Origin: Deltaproteobacteria bacterium | Lineage (GTDB): Bacteria > Desulfobacterota > Desulfobacteria > Desulfobacterales > B30-G6 | DNA: 42,763 bases | Assembly: GCA_024639645.1 (NCBI GenBank) | Contig: JAHEIB010000004.1 | Coordinates: forward strand, 1-42,763 | Reading direction: 5' to 3' | Shown here: piece after piece, positions 1 to 8,112 of the stretch | How positions within the stretch are numbered: the stretch's first letter is position 1 | Layout of the letters: the number at the start of each line of letters is the position of its first letter | Notes under the pieces: generated by a model | Database searches by the model: none | Told to the model about the DNA's origin: nothing | What the model saw: the letters and a program-made list of their open reading frames with translations, nothing else | Made by a program: the position numbers and the translations under genes

Positions 1-930
1 ATTGATGGCCATAGAAACCAGCCAGGCTGCCTTCTTTCCGGTTCGGCGGCTGATGAATATCCAAAACGGCAGAAACAGGATGCCGCTCGTAAAGTAAAGT
101 AACAGGAAAAAGTCGGCCAGGTCAGACTGTAGTACGTACTCTACGTAAAAAAGAATCAACGTTGCCGGCAGGTTGTTGCCGATGGCGCTGATGGTGTACG
201 CAACCAGAAGAATCACAAAGGGACGGTTTCGAGCGACTTGCCGGATACCTGAAAACAGGCCCAGCGGTGATCGACCGGGCTGGGGGTGGCGCTCTTTGAT
301 AGATATTACACACCACCAGGCCGTTCCTATCAACAGCGGAGCGTACAGGACGGATATCCAGAAAAATTTGGCTCTCTCGCCTGCTGCATTGTCCGGTAGA
401 CCAAACAGCCACTGCACCAAAGCAGGTGCGCTGGCCGCCGCCAGGGTCCCTGCTATCAGGAAACCGTCGCGCATCCCGAAAAGGGAGGTGCGTTCGTGAT
501 AGTCGAAGGTAATTTCGGGACCCAAAGACTCATAAGGAACTGTAACAATGGTCCAGAAAAGGAAAAGGGCGTAGATGAATACACCAAACCATAGGGTCTC
601 AGCAGATGGTGATGCTTGTGGCGGATTGAAAAGCAAAAACATCGCTACCGCTATGAAGATAGTCCCTACGGCGATGTATGGGCGCCGCCGGCCAAAACGG
701 GTTTGGGTACGATCGGATATGTAGCCGATAACCGGATCAGTCACAGCATCGAAAATTCGCACACTAAAGAGTATATATCCCAGAAAGACAACATTGATCC
801 CTACAACATCGGTATAAAATTTGGGGAGGTATACATACACGGGAATACCGATAACAGCCAGAGCATAGGCTGGCGCCGCGTAGGCAACCTTCTTCCAAAA
901 AGGAACCTCGGATAGATGATCATGACTCAT
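1..930 (-). CDS. GPH-family (MelB-like) cation symporter / MFS_2 transporter, 3' end off window
   Basis: This gene is absent from the ORF track because it runs off the left edge. Translating the minus strand from ATG at 930 gives 310 uninterrupted codons. The protein begins MSHDHLSEVPFWKKVAYA and has many hydrophobic segments. It carries the loop typical of the glycoside-pentoside-hexuronide:cation symporter family, seen as FDAVTDPVIGYISDRT followed by RFGRRRPY. Its start overlaps the stop of the upstream chalcone-isomerase-like gene (ATGA), so the two are translationally coupled, with GGGG just before the ATG. The family moves sugars or other small solutes with Na+ or H+ across the inner membrane; the substrate here cannot be read from sequence. 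Members of this family also occur in lipid-modification clusters, which fits its neighbours better than sugar uptake (inference). Confidence 0.85.
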   Translation of the reverse strand, partial: MSHDHLSEVPFWKKVAYAAPAYALAVIGIPVYVYLPKFYTDVVGINVVFLGYILFSVRIFDAVTDPVIGYISDRTQTRFGRRRPYIAVGTIFIAVAMFLLFNPPQASPSAETLWFGVFIYALFLFWTIVTVPYESLGPEITFDYHERTSLFGMRDGFLIAGTLAAASAPALVQWLFGLPDNAAGERAKFFWISVLYAPLLIGTAWWCVISIKERHPQPGRSPLGLFSGIRQVARNRPFVILLVAYTISAIGNNLPATLILFYVEYVLQSDLADFFLLLYFTSGILFLPFWIFISRRTGKKAAWLVSMAIN

Positions 931-1499
931 GATGACCCCAGGAGCTGACGTTTGAAGGATTTGTTCATGGGTTTTTTCCCCAGCCACATGGCATAGAGGG
1001 CGGATGCAAAGTCAGCACCTTGGATGACGCCCAGCGACTTTCCATTTAATGCCAGTTCGGTCCCTTTGCCGGGCACATAGCTGATCGAATATCTATCACC
1101 CGGTTGAACATCTTTATAAAGTGCGTTTTGTTGTTCAAGGCGGGATTTCAACCTTTCAAATTCTTCAGCGCCGACATTCTGAGCTATTATTTTGTTTGAC
1201 GCAGAACCAAAATCTTCCGCTTTGATAGCGTGAAAATACTCGATTTCCAATCGTTTGGGTGTATCGGTAAGGACATTTTCAGAGGGTATTCCTTCCAACA
1301 TGTACAATGCGCCGACATAGGCTTTGATAACGCGCATGAATCGAAAAAGACCCGCACCCCGTATCTGAAGTTTTGTCCCATCGACGGCGACGCTGTCCTT
1401 GAAATATACGCCTTGGATCTCAACACCAAAAGCACTCGTTCCTGAAAGCAGCAGCGTCGGGGTCAGCAAGACAACCAACAATTTAGATAGTGTTTTCAC
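927..1499 (-). CDS. secreted chalcone isomerase-like domain protein
   Basis: A 190-residue protein starting at GTG, with AAAGGA seven bases upstream. The first 25 or so residues form a signal peptide (basic MKTLSK, then VVLLTPTLLLSG, with a likely cleavage near SAFG), so the mature protein is periplasmic. The rest resembles the bacterial chalcone isomerase-like family (PF16036): VEIQGVYFKDSV, then RFMRVIKAYVGALYML, and a C-terminal GADFASALYAMWLGKKPMNKSFK segment. Bacterial members are not known to be flavonoid enzymes; the fold binds fatty acids in plant relatives. It is the first gene of a two-gene minus-strand unit with the GPH transporter and is divergent from a DUF2177 gene. Confidence 0.8.
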   Translation of the reverse strand: MKTLSKLLVVLLTPTLLLSGTSAFGVEIQGVYFKDSVAVDGTKLQIRGAGLFRFMRVIKAYVGALYMLEGIPSENVLTDTPKRLEIEYFHAIKAEDFGSASNKIIAQNVGAEEFERLKSRLEQQNALYKDVQPGDRYSISYVPGKGTELALNGKSLGVIQGADFASALYAMWLGKKPMNKSFKRQLLGSS

Positions 1500-1775
1500 A
1501 AATATTTCCTTTCATTCTTTTGGTCTGCATCGAATACCATGAACAATAGAGTTAGCATTCTGTAAGCAAAACACAACATGGGATGAATAGGGGGCTAACA
1601 ATAGTAAATACCTATTATAAAAAAGATGCACAGAAACAGCAAATAATTCCCTTAATCTGGTTATGATTTCGGTCAAGCAAAGCTGACAGGTTCTTGGAGG
1701 GAAACGTCCCTTGCTTTTTCTGACAGCAATGTCCTATGATTGAACCACAATCTGAAATGGGTTTATCAAGGCGGG

Positions 1776-2189
1776 ATGAATATGAATCTTTTATTTTTTC
1801 TAAAGCTTTATCTACTGACAGTCCCAATCTTTTTCCTGTTGGACATCATTTGGCTGGGAGTTGTTGCCAAGGGTTTTTACCGTAAACATCTGGGATTTAT
1901 ATTGAGCCCAGAGGTAAACTGGCCGGCGGCAATTACATTTTACCTGATCTACATTGCCGGCATACTGTTTTTCGCAGTGGCCCCGGCTATTGAGCGGACA
2001 TCATTGCTGAGGGCCCTTGTCTGGGGAGGCCTCTATGGCTTTTTCACATACGCAACCTATGATCTGACCAATATGGCTTTGATCAAAGGTTGGCCTATAA
2101 AAATTGTGGTGGTAGACATCTTGTGGGGTATGGTTTTGTGCGCCGTGGTAGCCATGTCAAGTTTCGGTGTTGCCAGATGGCTCACTTAA
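1776..2189 (+). CDS. DUF2177 family inner-membrane protein
   Basis: A 137-residue protein with about four membrane segments. The ORF track begins at 1740, but ATG 1776 (or 1782) follows AAGGCGGG and starts directly before the first hydrophobic helix, so it is preferred. Family marks are FLLDIIWLGVVAKGFYRKHLG near the N-terminus and FTYATYDLTNMALIKGWP with VVDILWGM near the C-terminus, which match DUF2177. The function of the family is unknown, but it recurs beside cyclopropane-fatty-acyl-phospholipid synthase, DUF1365 and chalcone-isomerase-like genes. It is divergent from the chalcone isomerase-like gene, so the roughly 275 bp between them should hold both promoters; I see no clear sigma-70 pair there. 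Confidence 0.8.
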   Translation: MNMNLLFFLKLYLLTVPIFFLLDIIWLGVVAKGFYRKHLGFILSPEVNWPAAITFYLIYIAGILFFAVAPAIERTSLLRALVWGGLYGFFTYATYDLTNMALIKGWPIKIVVVDILWGMVLCAVVAMSSFGVARWLT

Positions 2190-2441
2190 TCCAAGCCGGT
2201 TTCTGAATCTTAATCATGAAATCGATTCCTCCTGTATGGAAGAGTACCCTGCAGCAAGCTGCAGGGAATGCGCTCGCTATTGCCGTTCAAACAGCAATCA
2301 TGCAACGTTGAAAATTCCTTGAGGCAAGACGTGCTGGCAAGAGCCTTTCAGCCTTTGTCAAAGATCGAAGACAAGTTGATACGTTAGGTGGGACAAAGTT
2401 AAAGTTATTTATTAATATTTTTTCGTAACAGGCAGATAATA
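2190..2441. other. intergenic region with one strong palindrome
   Basis: This 252-bp gap between the DUF2177 and antiporter genes has no convincing ORF. Its only clear structure is the 20-base palindrome annotated separately. The sequence just before the antiporter is AT-rich and may contain its promoter, but no good -35/-10 pair can be assigned. Confidence 0.5.
2247..2266. repeat. REP-like perfect palindrome
   Basis: CCCTGCAG-CAAG-CTGCAGGG forms an eight-pair GC-rich stem with a four-base loop (the inner C and G could also pair). Similar CAGC..GCTG palindromes occur as dispersed REP-type repeats in many proteobacteria, but only one copy is present in this window. No T-tract follows, so a terminator is less likely. 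Confidence 0.5.
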
Positions 2442-4112
2442 ATGGACATATGGTTTTTTATTATGGAGCTGGTGATGCTGTTGGGCAGCGCCTTTCTTTT
2501 GGGCGCCCTGGCCCAACGTCTGGGACAGAGTCCCATACTGGGATATCTTCTGGCAGGCACGATTGTCGGCCCCCTGCTCTTTAATACCGCAACTGTCAGC
2601 CAGGCTTCCGAACTGGGGGTTGCCCTGCTGCTGTTTGCCATCGGCCTGGAGTTCAGCTTCAAGCAGCTGATGAAAATGGGTCGTATGGCTTTTGGAGGCG
2701 GTACGCTCCAGGTGGTGCTGACCATGCTGGTGGTGACCCTGGTCATGTTTTCCATGGTGGGTCTCCCCCGCGCCCTCACGCTGGGAGCCATTCTGGCATT
2801 GAGTTCCACCACCGTGGTGCTGCGGATGCTGGTGGACCGAATGGAAATGGATTCGGTCAAAGGCCGGGCCTGTCTGGCCATTCTTCTGCTCCAGGATATC
2901 GCCATCGTGCCCCTGGTGATGATGGTCAGCTTTTTTACACCGACTGCGGCAGAAATGAATATTGCTCTACACATCCTCAAGGTGATCCTGTCGGTCACCG
3001 GCCTGGCAGGTGTTTTTTACCTGCTACTATACCATCTGACCCCGATATTGCTGAGTGAAGCCAAACTCTTTGCCAATCGGGAATTAACCGTCCTGCTGAG
3101 CATCGCTGTGGGTCTGGGTGCCGCCTGGACTGCCCACACGCTGCACATTTCCCCGGCACTGGGTGCATTTGTCGCCGGAATGCTTTTGGGAGAATCTCCC
3201 TTTGCCACCCAGATCCGGGCCGATATCGGTTCCATGCGCATTATCATGGTCACCCTGTTTTTTGCCTCAGTAGGCATGCAGGCCAAGCCCATGTGGTTTG
3301 TCACACACCTGCCCTGGATCGTTCTTGTGTCCCTTGTCGTGCTGATGCTGAAAACCGTGATTATTTATGGTGTAACCCGCCTGTTCAACCTCGACAACCG
3401 CCAGGCCCTTACAACGGGTATCACACTGAGCCAGGTGGGCGAGTTTTCCTTTGTGCTGGCTGCCACTGCCGCCAGCGGCGGTGTGCTGGCAACCGACACC
3501 GTGGACCTGCTGATCTCGGTGATAATTGTATTGATGCTGGTCACCCCATACCTGATCAGCCATGCAGACACTTTGGCAGAGCGGATTCTGGCACTAATTT
3601 CCCACCGCAAGCCATTGGCCGCAGATTCCTACTCATCCTTAGAGTCTTCAACCAGCCGGGTGCTGGTGATCGGGCTTGGACCTGCCGGACGACAAGTCGT
3701 GCAGATGCTCCTGACGCACCGACTGGAACCTCTTCTTATGGATGTAAATCCAAAAAGTCGTGAATACGCCCGTGAACAAAAACTTCGTTTACACCTTGGC
3801 GATGCCAGTCACGAGGAAATACTAATGCATGCCGGTTTGGCAGATGTGTGCATGGCGGTTGTGACGGTTCCTGACCCACATGCTGCGGCCCGGATTGTTG
3901 CCATGATCCGGCGGCTGCGACCCAAAATCACCATTGCTGCACGGTGCCGGTATAACAGGCATATGGATAGTCTTCATAAAGCCGGCGCCGACATCGTCGT
4001 AGACGAAGAGATCACCATGGGTGATATGCTGAGCCGGCGTATCGTAGAACATCTGACCGATGAATCAGGTGTTCTGATTGCTTGCCGCCTTGGCGGTCAA
4101 ACGCCGAAATAA
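2442..4112 (+). CDS. CPA2 monovalent cation:proton antiporter with RCK (TrkA-N) domain
   Basis: A 556-residue protein of the KefB/YbaL type. Residues 1 to about 380 are a Na_H_Exchanger domain with about 12 helices, including GYLLAGTIVGP, FAIGLEFS, LSSTTVVLRML, LLLQDIAIVPL and GAFVAGMLLGES. After a short linker, residues about 405 to 535 form a Rossmann RCK-N domain: VLVIGLGPAGRQVVQML, then the acidic strand end LLMDVNP, and GDASHEEIL. No separate C-terminal RCK_C domain is visible. The protein is expected to exchange K+ or Na+ for H+ across the inner membrane, gated by a nucleotide at the RCK domain. It has a weak ribosome binding site (AGGCAG). The gene is followed closely by a YkgJ-type gene on the same strand. 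Confidence 0.93.
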   Translation: MDIWFFIMELVMLLGSAFLLGALAQRLGQSPILGYLLAGTIVGPLLFNTATVSQASELGVALLLFAIGLEFSFKQLMKMGRMAFGGGTLQVVLTMLVVTLVMFSMVGLPRALTLGAILALSSTTVVLRMLVDRMEMDSVKGRACLAILLLQDIAIVPLVMMVSFFTPTAAEMNIALHILKVILSVTGLAGVFYLLLYHLTPILLSEAKLFANRELTVLLSIAVGLGAAWTAHTLHISPALGAFVAGMLLGESPFATQIRADIGSMRIIMVTLFFASVGMQAKPMWFVTHLPWIVLVSLVVLMLKTVIIYGVTRLFNLDNRQALTTGITLSQVGEFSFVLAATAASGGVLATDTVDLLISVIIVLMLVTPYLISHADTLAERILALISHRKPLAADSYSSLESSTSRVLVIGLGPAGRQVVQMLLTHRLEPLLMDVNPKSREYAREQKLRLHLGDASHEEILMHAGLADVCMAVVTVPDPHAAARIVAMIRRLRPKITIAARCRYNRHMDSLHKAGADIVVDEEITMGDMLSRRIVEHLTDESGVLIACRLGGQTPK

Positions 4113-4201
4113 AATTCAATAAAAGATTTTATCAAACGCGACGTTATCGCTTCAAAAGGATGTTAGGCCGCTCCCCAAAAAGCGGGAAAGAAGCAAATTC
4201 C

Positions 4202-4906
4202 ATGCTTGAAAAGGACAGTGTCTTTTTGACGATGGAACAGGCTATTTCAGCCGTGTGTCTGGATTTTCGGCAGTACGAGTCCCAGGTTCTCCTTTTCAGC
4301 GAAATTATTGGCGTGCTATCAAAAGGGGACATCATCGCCAGACGCGAGATGGGCAAGGAAGGCATCTGGATCCGCAGGACTGGTGATCGGAAAATGCGTT
4401 GGCTGGAAGGGCCCCAACTGATCGATGGCATGTGTGACATTCTTTCTGACAGCCGGCCGGATCCCTCGGTACTGGCTGCCGTTTGCGCCCGGGTGTTCCA
4501 GACACGCGCCTTTCCGGACAAAGATCCCACCACCGGCCAGCCAGGCATTCGAATACTGACGGGCATGGAAGGCTTTACCTGTCGTCAATGCGGCAAGTGC
4601 TGTCAAAGGCTTGATTATCACAACGAAGTCACGGCCGGCGATGTTGCGTATTGGGAGCAGGCAGGTAGAAGCGATGTCCTGGAATGGGTGGGCGCTTTTG
4701 AAAAAGACGGCCAAGCGACTATCTACCGGATCTGGATGAAACCGGGCACCCGAACAGTTGCTGAAACATGCCCTTTCTTACAGAAAATATCAGATGAAAA
4801 CAAGTGGATATGCCGTATCCACGATGTCAAGCCACGTATCTGCCGTGAATATCCAGTCAGCCGCAAACACGCCGTCATGACCGGGTGCCCGGGGTTTGGG
4901 AATTAG
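4202..4906 (+). CDS. YkgJ-family cysteine-cluster (CxxCxxCC) protein
   Basis: About 234 residues. The ORF track start is a TTG inside the preceding antiporter gene; ATG 4202, before MLEKDSVFLTMEQ and after AAAGAAG, is preferred, although ATG 4160 is possible. The C-terminal half has the zinc/iron-chelating YkgJ pattern (PF03692): FTCRQCGKCCQ, later CPFL, then ICRIHDVKPRICREYPVS and a final Cys in TGCPGFGN. These cysteines are expected to bind a metal or Fe-S cluster; the biochemical role of the family is not established. The first 120 residues are not recognised. A palindrome CCGGGTGCCCGG lies within the last codons. Confidence 0.8.
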   Translation: MLEKDSVFLTMEQAISAVCLDFRQYESQVLLFSEIIGVLSKGDIIARREMGKEGIWIRRTGDRKMRWLEGPQLIDGMCDILSDSRPDPSVLAAVCARVFQTRAFPDKDPTTGQPGIRILTGMEGFTCRQCGKCCQRLDYHNEVTAGDVAYWEQAGRSDVLEWVGAFEKDGQATIYRIWMKPGTRTVAETCPFLQKISDENKWICRIHDVKPRICREYPVSRKHAVMTGCPGFGN

Positions 4907-4910
4907 GGTC

Positions 4911-4938
4911 TTGAACTTGAAAATTTCTGCACTATATT
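4911..4938 (+). promoter_or_regulatory. candidate sigma-70 promoter for the EF-hand lipoprotein
   Basis: TTGAAC (4911-4916), a 16-base spacer and TATATT (4933-4938) lie just past the stop of the YkgJ-like gene. Transcription would start near 4945, leaving a leader of about 45 nt before ATG 4991. Confidence 0.5.
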
Positions 4939-4990
4939 ATTTGTCCTGAGGCTTGATAATATATTATGACAACCCATAAAAGGTGGACCA

Positions 4991-5287
4991 ATGAAAAATA
5001 CACATTTAATCATAGGCGTGATGATTCTGATAATGGCGGTAGCCGGCTGCGCAAAAGATAACAGATATCACAAATCGGCATTGCCCGACCCTGCGTCATT
5101 TAAAGCACATTTCGGAGATATGGATTTAGATGGAGACGATCTGGTGAACTGGGAAGAATTCAAGTCCTATTTCCCCCAGGCCACACCTGATATTTTTAAA
5201 GCACTGGATGGAAATGAAGACAGCCAGGTGGATCACGACGAGTGGCATGAGTTTAAAGAAGCACACGGGATGAGAGATCACGACTGA
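4991..5287 (+). CDS. EF-hand lipoprotein
   Basis: A 98-residue protein with a lipoprotein signal: MKNTHLIIGVMILIMAVAGC, with the lipobox Cys at position 20. Two EF-hand calcium loops follow: DMDLDGDDLVNWEEF (about residues 43-57) and DGNEDSQVDHDEW (about 76-88). The protein should be anchored in the membrane, facing the periplasm, and bind Ca2+. The start follows AAAGGTGG. It has its own candidate promoter and appears monocistronic. No partner can be inferred from the neighbours. Confidence 0.8.
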   Translation: MKNTHLIIGVMILIMAVAGCAKDNRYHKSALPDPASFKAHFGDMDLDGDDLVNWEEFKSYFPQATPDIFKALDGNEDSQVDHDEWHEFKEAHGMRDHD

Positions 5288-5316
5288 TCTCCTCTGCATT
5301 GCCACAGCTTTCATTC

Positions 5317-5352
5317 ACGCCACTCTTCGTGGAAGTCCGCGCTGAGTGGCGT
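5317..5352 (+). terminator. stem-loop downstream of EF-hand gene
   Basis: ACGCCACTC and GAGTGGCGT form a perfect nine-pair stem around an 18-base loop, 30 bases after the EF-hand stop. No T-tract follows, so it may be a 3' end stabiliser or a factor-dependent stop rather than a classic terminator. Confidence 0.35.
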
Positions 5353-5536
5353 ATTACATCGATTCCAAATCTTTGACCATAAGAAGAGCTGCAGGGTTCT
5401 TTAATCTTTCGGCTAACGCCCACAAACCTTCCTCATTTCATCCCTGTGAAGGTGTGTATGTCTTTTCTTTTCGGAATTTTATCGTCCCCAAGCCTTGATC
5501 ATACCGCAATCATTCTTAGTATTGATCTATAGCGAG

Positions 5537-5551
5537 CATTGTGTCACAATG
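5537..5551. promoter_or_regulatory. 15-bp palindrome, candidate operator of met operon
   Basis: CATTGTG-T-CACAATG is a perfect seven-base dyad around one base, about 105 bp before metY. Its size and symmetry suit a dimeric repressor. The regulator cannot be named; SahR-like and MetR-like proteins are known for methionine genes, but I cannot match this sequence to their motifs from memory. Confidence 0.4.
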
Positions 5552-5593
5552 TAGCATTTTCAACTATCAACAACATTGCTGTTTAGGCAACGA

Positions 5594-5639
5594 CCACCCG
5601 TGAAGCGGGTGGCTTGGATTTCCCCCAAAATGGGGGAAA
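5594..5639 (+). promoter_or_regulatory. tandem hairpins in metY leader
   Basis: Two perfect hairpins sit directly before the metY ribosome binding site. The first is CCACCCG-TGAAG-CGGGTGG (5594-5612). The second is TTTCCCCC-AAAAT-GGGGGAAA (5619-5639), eight bases before AAAGGAG. The second could hide or expose the ribosome binding site or act as an mRNA stabiliser. I do not recognise a known SAM riboswitch consensus here. The first hairpin also resembles the subterminal hairpins of IS200/IS605 elements. Confidence 0.5.
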
Positions 5640-5656
5640 AACAAAGGAGACGATAT

Positions 5657-6946
5657 ATGAACGATACCTATCAATTTGAGACACTGTGCCTCCACTCCGG
5701 CCAAGGACCTGACCCGGCCACCAATGCCCGGGCAGTACCCATACATAGAACATCCTCCTATGTTTTCAACAGTACCGAGCACGCCGCAAACCTGTTTTCC
5801 CTAAAAGAACCCGGCAACATATACACCCGCATCATGAATCCAACTCAGGAGCAGTTGGAAAATACCGTGGCAGCCCTTGAAGGCGGCGCCGCTGCATTGG
5901 CTTTGTCTTCGGGAACATCCGCCATCTACTACGCCATTATCAATATCTGTTCATCAGGGGACGAGATCGTTTCGGCCAACAATCTGTATGGCGGCACCTA
6001 CACCATGTTTGATAGTATTTTACCTCAGTTTGGCATCCAAACCCGATTCGTGGACCCACACGACCCACAGAATTTTGAGATAGCCATCAATGAGCGCACT
6101 CGGGCGATATTTATTGAAACCATCGGAAATCCGGCCCTCGATTTCACCGATATCGACGCCGTGGTGACCATTGCCCGACGCTACAACCTGCCCTTGATCG
6201 TGGATGCCACGTTTACGACACCTTATTTGTTCAGAAGTATCGAGCACGGGGCCGACATCGTTGTCAATTCACTGACAAAATGGATGGGGGGTCATGGAAC
6301 AGGCATCGGCGGCATCGTTGTAGACGCAGGAAAATTCAACTGGCAGGACCCCAAATTTGACCTGTACAATCAGCCCGACGCAGGTTATCACGACATTCGA
6401 TTTGCCCATGACCTGGGAGATCTCAACCCCCTGGCCTTTATCATGCGTATGCGACTGGTACCATTGCGCAATCTGGGCGCTTGTATTTCCCCGGACAATG
6501 CATGGCTGTTTCTGCAAGGATTGGAAACCCTGCCTTTGCGCATGGAACGGCATTCAGATAATGCCATGCAGGTTGCCGGGTATTTGAAAAACCATCCGAA
6601 TGTAACCTGGGTGCGTTATCCAGGACTGAAAGACGATCCCACTCATACCACGGCTGAAAAATACCTCAAAAAGGGGTTCGGCGGTATGGTTGTCTTTGGT
6701 ATTCAAGGTGGATTCGATGCCGGTCATACCTTTGTGGACAACCTGAAGCTGTTTTCACATTTGGCCAATGTTGGAGATGCCAAGAGTCTGGTGGTGCACC
6801 CTTCCAGCACGACCCATTCACAATTGTCTCAAGAAAGTCAAAAGGCCGGCGGCCTGACACCGGATCTCATTCGTCTCTCCATCGGCATTGAACATATTGA
6901 TGATATCATCGCAGATCTTGACCAGGCTTTTAAAAAAATATCATGA
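5657..6946 (+). CDS. metY: O-acetylhomoserine aminocarboxypropyltransferase (O-acetylhomoserine sulfhydrylase)
   Basis: A 429-residue PLP enzyme of the Cys/Met metabolism family. It joins O-acetylhomoserine with sulfide to give homocysteine, the direct sulfhydrylation route to methionine. ATG 5657 is chosen over the ORF-track start because AAAGGAG lies seven bases before it and the protein then begins in the usual way (YQFETLCLHSGQGPDPATNARAVPIH). Visible marks are YTRIMNPTQEQLE, the Gly-rich SSGTSAIYYAI, IFIETIGNPALDFTDI, DATFTTPYL and the PLP lysine in SLTKWMGGHG (about K208). HPSSTTHSQL near the C-terminus is also typical. The stop overlaps the metX start, so the genes are coupled. A sulfate reducer with plentiful sulfide would be expected to use this route. 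Confidence 0.95.
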   Translation: MNDTYQFETLCLHSGQGPDPATNARAVPIHRTSSYVFNSTEHAANLFSLKEPGNIYTRIMNPTQEQLENTVAALEGGAAALALSSGTSAIYYAIINICSSGDEIVSANNLYGGTYTMFDSILPQFGIQTRFVDPHDPQNFEIAINERTRAIFIETIGNPALDFTDIDAVVTIARRYNLPLIVDATFTTPYLFRSIEHGADIVVNSLTKWMGGHGTGIGGIVVDAGKFNWQDPKFDLYNQPDAGYHDIRFAHDLGDLNPLAFIMRMRLVPLRNLGACISPDNAWLFLQGLETLPLRMERHSDNAMQVAGYLKNHPNVTWVRYPGLKDDPTHTTAEKYLKKGFGGMVVFGIQGGFDAGHTFVDNLKLFSHLANVGDAKSLVVHPSSTTHSQLSQESQKAGGLTPDLIRLSIGIEHIDDIIADLDQAFKKIS

Positions 6947-8112
6947 GCGAATATATCGAAAATGACAGACACGGCCTCTCGGTCGGCATAATTGAGAAGA
7001 GATTCCACATCACGGCGGAGCCTCCCCATGAGATGTTGCTGGAATGCGATGCAAGGCTGGGACCCATAACGATTGCCTACGAAACCTACGGAACCTTGAA
7101 TCCCGATAAAAGCAATGCTGTCCTGATTTTACACGCCCTTTCCGGTGATTCTCATGTGGCCGGCTACTACAGTGAAAAAGATAAAAAGCCTGGATGGTGG
7201 GACAGCATGGTGGGCCCGGGAAAAGGGATAGACACCGACAAGTATTTTGTCATTTGTTCCAATATTATCGGAAGCTGCATGGGTTCCACCGGCCCCAACA
7301 CCCTTAATCCCAAAACGGCCAAGCCTTATGGATTGGAATTTCCTGTGGTGACCATCGGGGATATGGTCAGGGCCCAGAAATTTCTGATAGACGCGCTGGG
7401 GATCGAAAAACTCCTGTCCGTGGTAGGCGGCTCCGTAGGCGGCATGCAGGTGCTGGAATGGTGTGCACGATACCCTGAAATGGTGGATTCGGCCATCCCC
7501 CTGGCCACGACTACCAAGCATTCCGCCCTTGCCATCGCCTTTAATGAAATTGCCAGACAGGCGATTATGACCGATCCCAACTGGAACGGCGGCGATTATT
7601 ATTCCGGTTCCCGACCCGAAACCGGATTGGCAGTCGCCCGTATGATCGGTCATGTCACCTATCTTTCAGACCAGTCCATGCGATTGAAGTTCGGCCGCCG
7701 ACTACAGAATAAAAATGACTTTTCATTCAATTTTGATCCTGAATTCCAGGTTGAGAGCTATCTTCGTCATCAGGGCAGACGTTTTGTGGAACGATTTGAT
7801 GCCAACGCATTTTTATATATTACCAAGGCGGCCGACTATTTTGACCTGGCAGAACAGCATGGCAATGGCTCCATGGTAGAAGCATTCTCAAAAACAAATG
7901 CCCGTTTCCTGGTAGTCTCTTTTACATCCGACTGGCTTTATCCAACCTATCAGTCCCGTGAAATGGTAAAGGCCATAAAAAAAACCGGTCAGGATGTCAG
8001 TTTCTGTGAAATAGAGGCCAAGTGGGGACATGATGCTTTTTTGATACCCAACCCTCGCTTATCGAGTATTATAGGAGGATTTTTAAATCGTGTCTTCAAC
8101 GAAACCACCTGA
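6943..8112 (+). CDS. metX: homoserine O-acetyltransferase
   Basis: A 389-residue alpha/beta-hydrolase-fold enzyme that acylates homoserine, supplying the substrate of MetY next door. The nucleophile is in VVGGSVGGMQVLEW (about S164), the acid in FTSDWLYP and the histidine in WGHDAFLIPNPRL. Other family marks are VLILHALSGDSHVAG, WWDSMVGPGKGIDTDKYFV and GSCMGSTGPNTLNP. ATG 6943 overlaps the metY stop as ATGA, and the 3' end overlaps metW by 23 bp, so metY-metX-metW form a tight operon. Acetyl versus succinyl specificity cannot be proven from sequence; pairing with MetY and MetW favours acetyl. Confidence 0.96.
   Translation: MSEYIENDRHGLSVGIIEKRFHITAEPPHEMLLECDARLGPITIAYETYGTLNPDKSNAVLILHALSGDSHVAGYYSEKDKKPGWWDSMVGPGKGIDTDKYFVICSNIIGSCMGSTGPNTLNPKTAKPYGLEFPVVTIGDMVRAQKFLIDALGIEKLLSVVGGSVGGMQVLEWCARYPEMVDSAIPLATTTKHSALAIAFNEIARQAIMTDPNWNGGDYYSGSRPETGLAVARMIGHVTYLSDQSMRLKFGRRLQNKNDFSFNFDPEFQVESYLRHQGRRFVERFDANAFLYITKAADYFDLAEQHGNGSMVEAFSKTNARFLVVSFTSDWLYPTYQSREMVKAIKKTGQDVSFCEIEAKWGHDAFLIPNPRLSSIIGGFLNRVFNETT

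Noticed and set aside
616-915. Plus-strand ORFs at 173-499 and 616-915
   Set aside because: They are shadows of the minus-strand GPH transporter, which has a continuous frame with clear family motifs to the window edge.
4082-4201. TTG start of the YkgJ-like ORF
   Set aside because: It lies inside the antiporter gene and adds a basic stretch (KRFYQTRRYRFKR) with no family character.
5288-5656. SAM-I or SAM-II riboswitch before metY
   Set aside because: The expected conserved cores are not visible; only the palindrome and hairpins are reported.
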